A stretch of 47,069 nucleotides of DNA from Mesorhizobium amorphae (GTDB lineage Bacteria > Pseudomonadota > Alphaproteobacteria > Rhizobiales > Rhizobiaceae). A program made the position numbers and the translations under genes. Shown here in pieces: positions 28,400 to 36,878 of this stretch. The notes under the pieces were generated by a model, which ran no database searches, was not told the DNA's origin, and worked only from the letters and a program-made list of their open reading frames with translations. Location: assembly GCA_003240775.1 (NCBI GenBank), contig QFNI01000029.1:1-47069 (forward strand), read 5' to 3'. Position 1 is the first letter of the stretch; each line of letters begins with the position of its first letter.

Positions 28400-29070
28400 C
28401 AGGCACCCCTCCAGGCGCTGCCGGCGCGCAGCCGGCGTTCCAGGCGCGAACCGAGCACGGCCACGAGCTTGGCGGCCGCGAAATAGAGCACGCCCACCGC
28501 CGTCCAGACGACAAAGGGCTGCAAGGTGCGCAGGTTGAGGATGGCGCCCACCTTGGCCAGATCCATCACCCCGATCACGGAAATCAGTGAGGTGACCTGG
28601 AGCTGGTTGACCGCGAGCGCCACGAGCGGGCCGACCGCGAAAGCCGCCGCCGGCTTCATCACCACATGGCGCAGCACCTGCCAGCGCGAAAGGCCGAAGA
28701 CCCGCGCGGCCTCGATCTGCTCGCGCCCGATCGACTCGATGCCCGAGACGGCGATCACATAGACGAAAGCCGCGGTGTTCAGCGACAGCGTGACGAGAGC
28801 CGCCTCGACCGGCGTGACCGTGATGCGGAAGAAACCGGGGAAGCCGAAGAACACCAGGAAAAGCTGCACCAGGACCGGCGAGTTCTTGAGCAGCTCGGCC
28901 AGCGTTAAGACGAGCGGCGCAAGCAGCGGCACCCGGTAATAGCGGATCACCGCCCAGAGCGCCCCGATCAGGAGGCCGATCAGCGTGGTCGCGGCAAAGA
29001 GCGCGATCGTGACGCCCAGGCCCTGCAGGAGGAGCACGATGTCGTAAGGGGTGAAGCCGGAATACCGCAT
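28399..29070 (-). CDS. Polar amino-acid ABC transporter permease
   Basis: A 223-residue inner-membrane permease of the HisM/GlnP family, with about five membrane helices and the EAA loop 'EQIEAARVFGLSRWQVLRHV' about two thirds along. The early 'LAELLKNSPVLVQLFLVFFG' segment is typical of this family. It is second in the operon, one base after the first permease gene, and would pair with it as a heterodimer. Confidence 0.9.
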   Translation of the reverse strand: MRYSGFTPYDIVLLLQGLGVTIALFAATTLIGLLIGALWAVIRYYRVPLLAPLVLTLAELLKNSPVLVQLFLVFFGFPGFFRITVTPVEAALVTLSLNTAAFVYVIAVSGIESIGREQIEAARVFGLSRWQVLRHVVMKPAAAFAVGPLVALAVNQLQVTSLISVIGVMDLAKVGAILNLRTLQPFVVWTAVGVLYFAAAKLVAVLGSRLERRLRAGSAWRGA

Positions 29071-29071
29071 C

Positions 29072-29743
29072 TCAGGTCACGGCCTGGGAAAGACCGCGGT
29101 TCATGCGGACATGGAGAAGGTTGACCGCGATCGAGACGGCCCAGGTGAGGGCCGCGTAGGCCACCAAGAGAACGGCATAGACCTCGAAGGGGCGGTAGGT
29201 GTCGGACGCCACGATACGGGCGTTGCCGGTCAGCTCGTTGAGCGAGATGGCCGACAGGATCGAGGAGGTGAGGATCATGTTGATGAGCACCGAGCCGAGC
29301 GGACGGATCGAGGTGCGCAGCGCGATCGGCATGGTGATGCGGGTGAAGATCGTGCGGCGCGAAAGCCCGCTCACTTCCGCCGCCTCGATCACGCCGGGGT
29401 CGATGGCCAGGATGCCCGAGCGGATCGCGTCCGACGCATAGGCGCCGCCGGAGATCGAGAGCGCGATCACGCCGGTCGTGAAGGCATCGATGAAGATGCC
29501 GAGCTCGGGCAGGCCGTAATAGAAAAAGAAGAGCTGCACCAGAAACGGCACGTTGCGGAAAAGGTCGACATAGACGAGGGCCGCGCCGCGTACCCAGCGG
29601 ACCTGCGAGGTGCGGGCAGCCGCGACCAGCGCGCCGAGCAGGGTCGAGCCGACGATGGCCAGCGCGCAGACCTGAGCCGTCAGGAGCAGGCCTTGGGCCA
29701 GAAACCCCAGATGCGGCGCGAGCAGGGAGAGCTGAAGCGACAC
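29072..29743 (-). CDS. Polar amino-acid ABC transporter permease
   Basis: A 223-residue permease of the same family as its neighbour, with 'YVDLFRNVPFLVQLFFFYYG' and the EAA loop 'GVIEAAEVSGLSRRTIFTRI'. First gene of the operon (permease, permease, ATPase, glycosylasparaginase, binding protein). A perfect LacI-type palindrome lies 17 bases before its start, so LacI-type repression of the whole operon is likely. Confidence 0.9.
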   Translation of the reverse strand: MSLQLSLLAPHLGFLAQGLLLTAQVCALAIVGSTLLGALVAAARTSQVRWVRGAALVYVDLFRNVPFLVQLFFFYYGLPELGIFIDAFTTGVIALSISGGAYASDAIRSGILAIDPGVIEAAEVSGLSRRTIFTRITMPIALRTSIRPLGSVLINMILTSSILSAISLNELTGNARIVASDTYRPFEVYAVLLVAYAALTWAVSIAVNLLHVRMNRGLSQAVT

Positions 29744-29759
29744 GTGGCGCCCATGAGAG

Positions 29760-29773
29760 TGAAACCGGTTTCA
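29760..29773. promoter_or_regulatory. LacI-type operator before the glycoasparagine importer operon
   Basis: TGAAACCGGTTTCA is a perfect 14-bp palindrome centred on CG, the classic form of a LacI/GalR-family site. It sits 17 bases upstream of the first permease start. A LacI gene lies at 24848, at the far end of the same operon. Confidence 0.75.
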
Positions 29774-29832
29774 AAGGTGCTGGCCGCCCAGCACTTTGTC
29801 AAGCGGCTCCTTCGACCGGCTGCCTGCGGGCC

Positions 29833-30141
29833 TTATTCCTCGCCTTCTCCGTCGACGCCCTCGCAGCGTTGCAGCATGGCGGCCATCTCGGCCTCGTCCG
29901 CTGCGGTCGCTTCCGTGCCGCCTTCGAGTTCGCCAGCCTCGACCAGGTCGGCGCATTCTTCAGTCATGGCATCGCCCGGCGCATTGGCGTCGAGCGCCTC
30001 ACGCACTTCGCTGCGCCAGTAGAGGAAGCCGCCGCCGATCACGAGCGCGACGAGCAGCGCCAGCACGAGCCCGCCGCGCCGCGAAGTGAGGCGGTGCCTG
30101 CGCCGCGCGAGACGTCGCGTGAGGGGAGAGAAGACGGGCAT
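29833..30141 (-). CDS. Small single-pass membrane protein, unknown function
   Basis: A 102-residue protein. A basic N-terminus (Arg-rich, residues 9-22) is followed by one membrane helix (~24-42, LVLALLVALVIGGGFLYW) and an acidic C-terminus rich in Glu/Asp/Ala (14 or more acidic residues in the last 50) with two cysteines. Orientation would be N-in. GGAG lies 7 bases before the ATG; the frame stays open further upstream but without a conserved look. Family not recognised. It sits alone between the importer operon and the kinase gene. Confidence 0.6.
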   Translation of the reverse strand: MPVFSPLTRRLARRRHRLTSRRGGLVLALLVALVIGGGFLYWRSEVREALDANAPGDAMTEECADLVEAGELEGGTEATAADEAEMAAMLQRCEGVDGEGEE

Positions 30142-30293
30142 GCCAAGGCTCCGAGCGGCGGGCTGTCGGGGCAGTGATCTAGCAGCGGTTTCGCCGGTGT
30201 TCCATCGGATGCCGGCAGTTGGTGGACGGGCGCTGCCTTTGCGCAACAAGTCTCGTCTCGAGCGTTCGCCCGGGCACGTCCGGCTCGCGGCTT

Positions 30294-31247
30294 TTACTGG
30301 TCCAGCGCGGGATGAGCGTGGAGCGCTGCGGCAAGGCGTTCGATGAAGCTCTCGTCCACGGCCCAGCCGCTGGCTTGTGCTGCGCGCAGCACGGTGCCGC
30401 CCACGGGCGGCAGGCGCGCGGGGCGCGGCTCCGCACCGAGAAGTGCGCCCACCTTGTTTCGGAGCGGCGCGCTGCGGAACGCGCCCCCCGCGCAGGCCCA
30501 GACGATTCCGCCCGTGGCGCCTGTGCGGCGCCATGCGGTTCGAGCGTGTGCCGCAAGATGCGCTGCGGCATCGTCGAGAATCGCATCGGCCGCTGCGTCG
30601 CCATCCTCGGCCAGCGTCGAGACCGTGCGTGCCAGCGTGGCGATGGCTGCCCGACGATTGCCCGGACCGTAGGTCCAGTCCATCAGCCCGTCGCCATCCG
30701 TGCCGATGCTTCGGAGAACCGCGTCGGCCAGGGGCCGCGCATCCGAACGGCCGTCGAGCACGCGAGACGTTTCGGCCAAGGCGTTCCGTCCGATCCAGAA
30801 TGCGCTGCCCTCGTCGCCGAAGGCATCGCCCCAGCCGCCGACGCGGACCTGGGCGGCATCCGTTCCCCCTCTGCTCGCCCAGGCCATGGAGCCGGTGCCC
30901 GACAAGAGAAGCACGCCGCCTTGCCCGCCGAGCGCACCTTCGAAGGCCACGCGGACATCGTTGTCCGCCACGCCATGTGCGCCGAACAATTCCTGGGCCA
31001 ACGCATCCTGCTGGGCTGTGATCGCGGGCATCTCGCCATGCACGGGCAGGCCGAAGGCGCCGCCTGCGATGGGGCCATGGGCCGTTTTCGCGTCGCCTAC
31101 GAGGCCGCGAAGGGCGTCGGGCCAGTCGGGATAAGTGAGGGGGTCGAGGCCCGGGGCGCGAACGAGGCTTGCGAGCCCGCCATCGCGCTCCACGATCGCC
31201 ACCAGCGTCTTCGAGCCGCCTCCATCGAGGCCCAGCACACGATCCAT
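30294..31247 (-). CDS. BadF/BadG-type kinase (N-acetylglucosamine kinase-like)
   Basis: A 317-residue member of the BadF/BadG/BcrA/BcrD ATPase family, which includes eukaryotic-type N-acetylglucosamine kinase. It has the phosphate loop 'LGLDGGGSKTLVAIV' at the very N-terminus, 'FGLPVHGEMPAIT', 'VAFEGALGG', the adenosine-side 'LLSGTGSMAWA', and 'RVGGWGDAFGDEGSAFWIGR' in the middle. The ATG at 31247 has GGAAG upstream. GlcNAc released by the glycosylasparaginase 3.6 kb away would be its natural substrate. It is transcribed on the same strand but 150 bases from the small membrane protein and upstream of the operator, so it is a separate unit. Confidence 0.83.
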   Translation of the reverse strand: MDRVLGLDGGGSKTLVAIVERDGGLASLVRAPGLDPLTYPDWPDALRGLVGDAKTAHGPIAGGAFGLPVHGEMPAITAQQDALAQELFGAHGVADNDVRVAFEGALGGQGGVLLLSGTGSMAWASRGGTDAAQVRVGGWGDAFGDEGSAFWIGRNALAETSRVLDGRSDARPLADAVLRSIGTDGDGLMDWTYGPGNRRAAIATLARTVSTLAEDGDAAADAILDDAAAHLAAHARTAWRRTGATGGIVWACAGGAFRSAPLRNKVGALLGAEPRPARLPPVGGTVLRAAQASGWAVDESFIERLAAALHAHPALDQ

Positions 31248-31585
31248 GTCAGTTTCTTCCGGCACAATTGGCTTTTCGAGACAGGCAGACGAAGCGCTCG
31301 GTTCGCGGGGTGGCCCATCGCCCGAGCCTCGCGAACGGGAGCGGTGTCCCCCAAGACGCGGGCTTTCCGCTCGTGCCTGCCGCAAGCACAGTTAGCAGTT
31401 TCGCAGCCGGGTTCGAAACGGAATTCGACGGGTGGCCTTGTCGCCCGGCGAGAGTTTGGATACGGTCTCCTTCTTGAAGGGTTGTCATACAAGCCGGGAG
31501 GTGGCTTGCAGCCCTCGCGACAAGCGGAAGTCGGCTGCTGGAGGGTGGCCGCCGGCCGGCTCAGCATCCAACGGGAGGAACGAGG
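31248..31585. other. Intergenic promoter region between kinase and second CUT2 importer
   Basis: A 338-base gene-free stretch between divergent genes. It holds the GTTGTCATACAAG operator (31481-31493) and a strong Shine-Dalgarno region (GGGAGGAACGAGG) just before the binding-protein gene. I see no convincing small ORF or RNA gene. Confidence 0.5.
31481..31493. promoter_or_regulatory. GntR/FadR-type operator copy 1 (before CUT2 importer)
   Basis: GTTGTCATACAAG matches 12 of 13 bases of the palindrome GTTGT-CAT-ACAAC seen before larA. It lies 93 bases before the binding-protein start, between the divergent kinase and importer genes. The TTGT-N3-ACAA form is typical of FadR-subfamily GntR regulators, two of which are encoded in this module. 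Confidence 0.65.
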
Positions 31586-32665
31586 ATGAGCAACAAAGAC
31601 TGGACGCATTTCGGCCGGATGAGCCGCCGGACGCTTCTCATGGGCTCGGCGGCGGGTGCCGCGACGCTCGCCATGCCGGCGGTGCTGCGCGCGCAGGCGA
31701 AGACGACGCTCGTGACGTCGATCCGCTCGCTCTCGAACCCCTACCACGCCGTGTGGAAGCAGGGCGCCGAAGCCTTCGCGCAGTCGGCCGGCCTGGAGCA
31801 TGTGACCCTCGTTTCCGAAGGCAATTCGGAAAAGGGCATCGCGGACATCCGCGCCATGCTCGCCAAGACCGGCGGCAACATGGTGCTCAACTCCGATCCC
31901 AACGACACCCCCGACGCACGCCCGATCGTGGAAGCCGCGGCCGCTGCCAAGGCCCATGTGCTCACGCAGTGGAACAAGCCCGCCGACCTGCACCCCAAGG
32001 ATTTCAATCCCTACTACGTCGCCCATATCGAGTTCGACGGCATCGCATCGGGCAAGCAGATCGCCGAAACCCTGTTTTCGGCCATCGGTGGCTCGGGCGG
32101 TATCGTGGCGCTCGGCGGCATGATCTCGACCACCGCCGCCATCGAGCGCAAGAAGGGTCTCGACGAGGCGCTGGCCGCCAATCCCAACATCAAGCTCCTG
32201 GATTTCCAGGTGGCGAACTGGAAGTCCACCGAGGCTTTCGACCTCATGTCCAACTTGCTCACCCGCTTCGGCGACGAGATCAAGGGCGTGTGGGCGGCCA
32301 ATGACGACATGGGCGTGGGCGCGCTCGAAGCGCTGCGCGCCGAAGGGCTCGCGGGTCAGGTGCCGGTTGTCGGCATCGACGGCATCAAGGCGGCGGTGGA
32401 TGCCGTGCGCTCGGGCGAATTCGCCTGCACCGTCACCTCCGATCCGTTCTGGCAGGGCGGCATGGGTCTCGCGCTGGGCTTGGCCGCCCGCAACGGCACC
32501 TTCGATCCCACGACCGAGCCGCCGGAGCACCGGGAGTTCTACGGTCGCGCCACCCTGATCGGGAGGGACACGGTGGAGGAATACTACAAGACCAATGTGG
32601 AAGCGCAGCCGACGCTCGACTGGGCCGACCTTTGGGGCCGCGTGACGGGTCCGATCCGCGTCTGA
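31586..32665 (+). CDS. CUT2 ABC transporter substrate-binding protein with Tat signal
   Basis: A 359-residue type I periplasmic binding protein (RbsB-like): 'TLVTSIRSLSNPYHAVWKQGAEAFAQ', 'GIADIRAMLAKTGGNMVL', 'VWAANDDMGVGALEAL', 'VVGIDGIKAAVDAV' and 'FACTVTSDPFWQGGMG'. A twin-arginine signal is clear: S13RRTLL followed by a hydrophobic stretch and a cut site after AQA38, so it is exported folded. GGGAGGAACGAGG precedes the ATG. First gene of a four-gene importer operon and preceded by the shared GntR operator. The ligand is probably a sugar or sugar acid that feeds the lar genes; that is inference. Confidence 0.88.
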   Translation: MSNKDWTHFGRMSRRTLLMGSAAGAATLAMPAVLRAQAKTTLVTSIRSLSNPYHAVWKQGAEAFAQSAGLEHVTLVSEGNSEKGIADIRAMLAKTGGNMVLNSDPNDTPDARPIVEAAAAAKAHVLTQWNKPADLHPKDFNPYYVAHIEFDGIASGKQIAETLFSAIGGSGGIVALGGMISTTAAIERKKGLDEALAANPNIKLLDFQVANWKSTEAFDLMSNLLTRFGDEIKGVWAANDDMGVGALEALRAEGLAGQVPVVGIDGIKAAVDAVRSGEFACTVTSDPFWQGGMGLALGLAARNGTFDPTTEPPEHREFYGRATLIGRDTVEEYYKTNVEAQPTLDWADLWGRVTGPIRV

Positions 32666-32731
32666 TCCGGTCTTCTCCGGCTCGGCTGTCTCTTCCAACA
32701 GAGATGGCCGAGCCGCCTCACTCGATCCGCA

Positions 32732-33766
32732 GTGACACACCATGGTGCGAGCGTTTCCTTGACCAGCCAGGCTGAATCCCTGAAGCCCGCCGCGGGAGGT
32801 GGCTTCCGCGCGCTGTTCGGCACACCGCGCTGGCGCGCCTATGCGCCGCTCGCGGTGCTTGTGGCGCTCTGCGTGATCATCACGATCGCCAATCCGATCT
32901 TCATCGAGCCGCGCAATCTCGTGCGCGTGCTGAACTCCGCAGCCGTTCCGCTCACCTTGGCGCTCGGGCTCACCTTCATCATCCTGCTGGGCTCGATCGA
33001 CCTTTCGATCGAGGGCACCGTCTCGGTGGCCGCGATGGTGCTCGTGCTTCTGGCCGCCAACGACACAAACACCAACGCCTATGGCTGGTTCGCGGTGGCC
33101 GCAGCCATCGGGGCCGCGACCCTGATGGGCCTGATCAACGGGCTCGTGCAGACATTCCTGCGCATTCCCTCCTTCATGACAACGCTGGGCGTCTGGTTCA
33201 TCGGCCTGGGCTTCGCAGTCTATATGCTGGGCGGCTCGGCCGTGCGGCTGACGGACGGGTCGATCCGCGCCATGGCGCTGTCGCGCTTTCTCGGTCTGCC
33301 GCTCGCGGTCTGGATCGCGGCCGGCGCGCTGGTGCTCGCGGTGGTGATCCAGAATCACACCAAGCTCGGCCGCCACATCGTGGCGGTGGGCGGCGGCGAG
33401 GACGTGGCCGAGCTTTCGGGCATTAACCTGCGCCGCGTGCGGGTCGCGGCCTTCGGGCTCGCGGGCTTCTTCTTCGGCATCGCCGGCGTGCTGGCGGCGG
33501 CCCAGCTCGGCCAGTCCAACGCCACGATCGGCGATGGGCGCTTGTTTGCAGCGGTCACAGCAGTTGTGGTCGGGGGCACGGCGCTCACGGGCGGGGAGGG
33601 CGGGGTGTGGAACACGCTGGTCGGCGTGCTGATCGTCACCGTGCTCGCCAACGGCATGATCCTCTTGGGCATCTCGCCCTATATCCAGCAAAGCGTGCAG
33701 GGGCTGATGATCATCGCCGCCGTCGCGCTCTCGCTCGACCGCATCCGTCTCTCGATCATCAAGTGA
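32732..33766 (+). CDS. CUT2 ABC transporter permease 1
   Basis: A 344-residue RbsC-type permease: 'LGSIDLSIEGTVSVAAM', 'VPSF'-like 'IPSFMTTLGVWFIGLG', 'LGRHIVAVGGGEDVAELSGI' and a C-terminal 'YIQQSVQGLMIIAAVALSLDR'. The start is uncertain: the GTG at 32732 is the first in frame but has no good Shine-Dalgarno; a TTG at 32759 is an alternative. It ends 11 bases before the ATPase gene. It differs clearly from permease 2 in the same operon, so the channel is likely a heterodimer. Confidence 0.87.
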   Translation: MTHHGASVSLTSQAESLKPAAGGGFRALFGTPRWRAYAPLAVLVALCVIITIANPIFIEPRNLVRVLNSAAVPLTLALGLTFIILLGSIDLSIEGTVSVAAMVLVLLAANDTNTNAYGWFAVAAAIGAATLMGLINGLVQTFLRIPSFMTTLGVWFIGLGFAVYMLGGSAVRLTDGSIRAMALSRFLGLPLAVWIAAGALVLAVVIQNHTKLGRHIVAVGGGEDVAELSGINLRRVRVAAFGLAGFFFGIAGVLAAAQLGQSNATIGDGRLFAAVTAVVVGGTALTGGEGGVWNTLVGVLIVTVLANGMILLGISPYIQQSVQGLMIIAAVALSLDRIRLSIIK

Positions 33767-33777
33767 GCGCGGCAGCC

Positions 33778-35280
33778 ATGCTCGAAGCGACCGCCATCAC
33801 CAAGTCCTTTCCGGGCGTGCGCGCGCTGCGCGACGTCTCGATCACCGTGCGGCCCAACGAGGTGGTCGGGCTGATCGGCGAGAACGGAGCGGGAAAATCC
33901 ACCCTGATGCGGGTGCTGGCCGGCACCTACCGGCCGGACACCGGCGCGCTCAAGCTCGACGGCGAGGAGCTTCGCCTGCGCAACGCGCGCGACGCCGCCG
34001 CGAACGGCATCGGCATGGTGTTCCAGGAGCAGTCGCTGCTGCTCAACATCTCGGTCGCCGAAAACATCTATCTCGGCCAGGAAAGCCGCTTCCTGCGCTT
34101 CGGCCTCGTGAACTGGCGCGCCATGAACGAGGCGGCGCGGCGCCAGCTCGCCAAGATCGGCGTGGACATCGACGTGACCGCGCGCACCTCCGAACTCACC
34201 TTCGCCGCGCGGCAGATGGTGGAGCTCGCCAAGGCGCTGACGCTCGAGGAAAGCGTCGACCGCCCGCTCGTGATCCTGCTCGACGAACCGACCTCCGTTC
34301 TGTCTGCGGCCGACATCGAGGTGCTGTTCAAGCGCGTGCGTGCGCTCAAGTCGCGCGCGAGCTTCGTGTTCGTGTCGCACCGGCTGGACGAGGTGCTGGC
34401 CATCTCCGACCGCGTCTACACCATGAAGGACGGTGCAGTGGTGGCCGAGCACGTGGCCTCCGAGGTGTCCGCGCCAGAATTGCACGAGGCGATGGTGGGC
34501 CGCGGGCTTCAGGCCGAATACTACCGCGAGGGACGCCAGGCCCCGCCGCAAGGCGACGTTCTGGTGGAGGCGCAAGGTCTGTCGCTCGCCGGTGCCTATC
34601 GCGACATCGACCTCACGATACGCGCGGGCGAGATCGTGGGCATCGCGGGCGTGGTCGGCTCTGGCCGCGAGGAACTCGTCCGCACGATCGGCGGCTATCT
34701 GCCCCAGACTTCCGGAACCTTGAAGATCAAGGGCGAGGCCGTGCGCTTCGCCTCCCCCGAGCAGGCCGTGAAAAAGGGCATCGGCTCGATCCCGCGCGAG
34801 CGGCGGGTGGAAGGCCTCGTGATGTTTCTTTCGATCGCGGAAAACATCAGCCTGGCCGATCTTTCGAGCGTCATGCGCGGCCCGGCCATCGATTACCGCA
34901 AGGAGCGCGCTCTCGCTGCCGACTGGATCAAGCGCCTCCGCATCAAGGCGCCCGGCCCGGATGTCGCCTGCCGCAAGCTTTCGGGCGGCAACCAGCAGAA
35001 GGTGGTTCTCGCGCGCTGGATGACGGCGGGCTCGAAGATCCTCATCTTGGACCACCCGACCCGCGGCCTCGACGTGGGCGCCAAGGAAGAGGTCTACGAC
35101 CTCATCCGTGATCTTTCCGGCCAGGGCGTCGCCATCCTGCTGATCTCGGACACGCTGGAGGAAACCATCGGGCTCGCCCACAAGGTGCTGGTGATGCGCG
35201 ACGGCACGATCACCGCGAGCCACGATGCAAGCCCCGGCGCCAAGCCGGATCAGGTGGAAATCGTGAAGACCATGGTGTGA
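33778..35280 (+). CDS. CUT2 ABC transporter ATP-binding protein
   Basis: A 500-residue tandem ATPase of the RbsA/MglA type. Domain 1 has Walker A GENGAGKST (~residue 35), a degenerate signature 'LTFAARQ' and Walker B VILLDEPTSVL. Domain 2 has a weak Walker A (GVVGSGREEL), an intact signature 'LSGGNQQKVVLARW' and Walker B-like 'ILILDHPTRGLDVG', where His replaces the usual catalytic Glu (DHPT for DEPT). A His at this place is seen in some CUT2 ATPases, and it suggests that only one of the two composite sites hydrolyses ATP efficiently. Confidence 0.9.
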   Translation: MLEATAITKSFPGVRALRDVSITVRPNEVVGLIGENGAGKSTLMRVLAGTYRPDTGALKLDGEELRLRNARDAAANGIGMVFQEQSLLLNISVAENIYLGQESRFLRFGLVNWRAMNEAARRQLAKIGVDIDVTARTSELTFAARQMVELAKALTLEESVDRPLVILLDEPTSVLSAADIEVLFKRVRALKSRASFVFVSHRLDEVLAISDRVYTMKDGAVVAEHVASEVSAPELHEAMVGRGLQAEYYREGRQAPPQGDVLVEAQGLSLAGAYRDIDLTIRAGEIVGIAGVVGSGREELVRTIGGYLPQTSGTLKIKGEAVRFASPEQAVKKGIGSIPRERRVEGLVMFLSIAENISLADLSSVMRGPAIDYRKERALAADWIKRLRIKAPGPDVACRKLSGGNQQKVVLARWMTAGSKILILDHPTRGLDVGAKEEVYDLIRDLSGQGVAILLISDTLEETIGLAHKVLVMRDGTITASHDASPGAKPDQVEIVKTMV

Positions 35281-35284
35281 CCTG

Positions 35285-36253
35285 ATGGACGGCCCGTTCT
35301 CGCTCCGCAACGTGCTCGAATCGCAGTGGCTGCACGGGGCCATCCCGCCGGCCCTGCTGGTCGGCTTGGTGATCCTGATCGAGCTTGCCGCGCCCGGCTT
35401 CTTGTCGGGCGAGACGCTTTCGCTGCTCTTCGCCAACACGGCCGTGCTTTTCATCCTCGCGACCGGCGTCACCTTCGTGATCCTGCTCGGCGGCATCGAC
35501 CTGTCGATCCAGGCTGTGGCGTCGCTCGCCTCCGTGATCCTGGCGCAGCTTCTGCCCTCGCTCGGGCTCCTGGCCTTTCCGGTCGCCATCCTTTCCGGCA
35601 CGCTTTTCGGCACGCTGAGCGGGGTTGTGCATGTGCGCCTGCGCGTGCCGTCCTTCGTCGCCACCCTTGCCACAGCCGGCATCGTCACCGGCATGGCACT
35701 CTGGATCTCGGACGGTCGCGCCATCACGATCGAGGAAGGCGGGCGCCAAAGCACGATGTGGATCAACGGCACGATTCTCGGCCTGCCCGTGGTCGTGGTG
35801 CTCGCAGCGATCGTGGGGCTCGTGAGCTTCCTGGCGCTGCGCTACACCCGGTTCGGCCGCCAGAGCCTGGCGGTGGGCGCGGGCGAACCGGCGGCCTGGG
35901 CGGCGGGCATCAACGTGGATCGCACCAAGATCATCGCTTTTGCCGCATCCGGCACGCTGGCCGCCATCGCAGGCGTGATCCTCGCGGCCCGGCTTTCCTC
36001 GGGTTCGCCCAGCCTCGCCAACCAGCTCCTGCTGCCGGCCATCGCCGCCGTGATCGTGGGCGGCACGGCCATCACGGGGGGCTTGGGCGGGGTGGCGCGC
36101 ACGGCGGTCGGCGCGCTCATCATCTCGCTCGTGCGGATCGGCATGACATTCGTGGGCGTGAACATCTTTGCCGAGAACATCGTCTTCGGCGCGGTGCTGA
36201 TCATCGCGGTGGCCATCACCATCGACCGGTCCAAGATCGCGGTGATCAAGTGA
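35285..36253 (+). CDS. CUT2 ABC transporter permease 2
   Basis: A 322-residue RbsC-type permease: 'LLGGIDLSIQAVASLAS', 'RVPSFVATLATAGIVTG', 'YTRFGRQSLAVGAGEPAAWAAGI' and 'VGGTAITGGLGGVARTAVGALI'. It begins 4 bases after the ATPase stop and ends the importer operon, followed within 12 bases by a strong hairpin terminator. Confidence 0.88.
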   Translation: MDGPFSLRNVLESQWLHGAIPPALLVGLVILIELAAPGFLSGETLSLLFANTAVLFILATGVTFVILLGGIDLSIQAVASLASVILAQLLPSLGLLAFPVAILSGTLFGTLSGVVHVRLRVPSFVATLATAGIVTGMALWISDGRAITIEEGGRQSTMWINGTILGLPVVVVLAAIVGLVSFLALRYTRFGRQSLAVGAGEPAAWAAGINVDRTKIIAFAASGTLAAIAGVILAARLSSGSPSLANQLLLPAIAAVIVGGTAITGGLGGVARTAVGALIISLVRIGMTFVGVNIFAENIVFGAVLIIAVAITIDRSKIAVIK

Positions 36254-36264
36254 CCCGAACGAAA

Positions 36265-36286
36265 AAAGGGGCCCGAAGGCCCCTTT
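36265..36286 (+). terminator. Rho-independent-like terminator after the importer operon
   Basis: AAAGGGGCC-CGAA-GGCCCCTTT is a 9-bp perfect stem with a tetraloop, preceded by a run of A and followed by TTT within the stem. It lies between the permease stop and the convergent gloA gene, so it may serve both. Confidence 0.8.
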
Positions 36287-36306
36287 CGCGTGATGGGCAT
36301 CCGCCC

Positions 36307-36723
36307 TCACTGCATGGTGTCGAGACCGATCAGCTCGATCTTGTAGCCGTCGGGGTCTTCCACGAAGGCGATGTGGGTGGTGCCGTGCTGCATCGGGCCG
36401 GGCGGGCGCGGGATCTTGGCGCCGCGCTTTTCGAGTTCCGCGCAGACGGCATAGATGTCGTTGACGCCGAGCGCCAGGTGTCCGAAGCCCGTGCCGATGT
36501 CGTAGGGCTCCTCGCGGCCCCAGTTCAGCGTCAGCTCCACGACGGCCGTGCTGTCTTCGGGCCCGTAGCCGACAAAGGCGTTGGTGAACTTGCCGCCGGG
36601 ATACTCGTCGCGGCGCAGGAGCTTCATGCCGAGCACTTCCGTGTAGAAGGCGATCGACTTGTCGAGGTCGAGCACACGGATCATCGTGTGCATGTAGCGG
36701 AATTGCGAAGCGGCTTCGCTCAT
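36307..36723 (-). CDS. gloA: Lactoylglutathione lyase (glyoxalase I), nickel type
   Basis: A 138-residue glyoxalase I that isomerises the methylglyoxal-glutathione hemithioacetal to S-D-lactoylglutathione. The four metal ligands are visible: H12 (YMHTMIRV), E63 (AVVELTLNW), H82 (GFGHLALGV) and E130 (YKIELIG). The short length without the extra loops of the zinc enzymes matches the nickel-activated E. coli class. GGAGGAA precedes the ATG at 36723; the frame is open further upstream but homology starts here. It diverges from the FAD dehydrogenase gene over 155 bases holding an operator. Confidence 0.9.
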   Translation of the reverse strand: MSEAASQFRYMHTMIRVLDLDKSIAFYTEVLGMKLLRRDEYPGGKFTNAFVGYGPEDSTAVVELTLNWGREEPYDIGTGFGHLALGVNDIYAVCAELEKRGAKIPRPPGPMQHGTTHIAFVEDPDGYKIELIGLDTMQ

Positions 36724-36814
36724 GGTCGGGTTCCTCCAGGTGGGGATGGGGCGGCGGATGGAAGCCATCGCACCGGCCGGGCAACCGCTCCGGCGCTTGA
36801 TGTTCCCCATCACG

Positions 36815-36827
36815 GTTGTATGATAAC
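36815..36827. promoter_or_regulatory. GntR/FadR-type operator copy 2 (gloA / FAD dehydrogenase)
   Basis: GTTGTATGATAAC matches 12 of 13 bases of the reverse complement of the larA site. Within it, TATGAT (36819-36824) with TTGATG (36797-36802), 16 bases apart, would make a reasonable sigma-70 promoter for the plus-strand FAD dehydrogenase gene. A repressor bound here would cover the -10 box. Confidence 0.65.
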
Positions 36828-36878
36828 ACGACAACAGCGGCCGGTGTCCAGCATCATTCGCCGCGAGGAGCGCTTGTC

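Noticed and set aside
31097..35772. Two minus-strand frames of 700-860 codons opposite the CUT2 importer
   Set aside because: They run across several real gene boundaries and an intergenic region, and are His/Asp/Arg-rich without domains.
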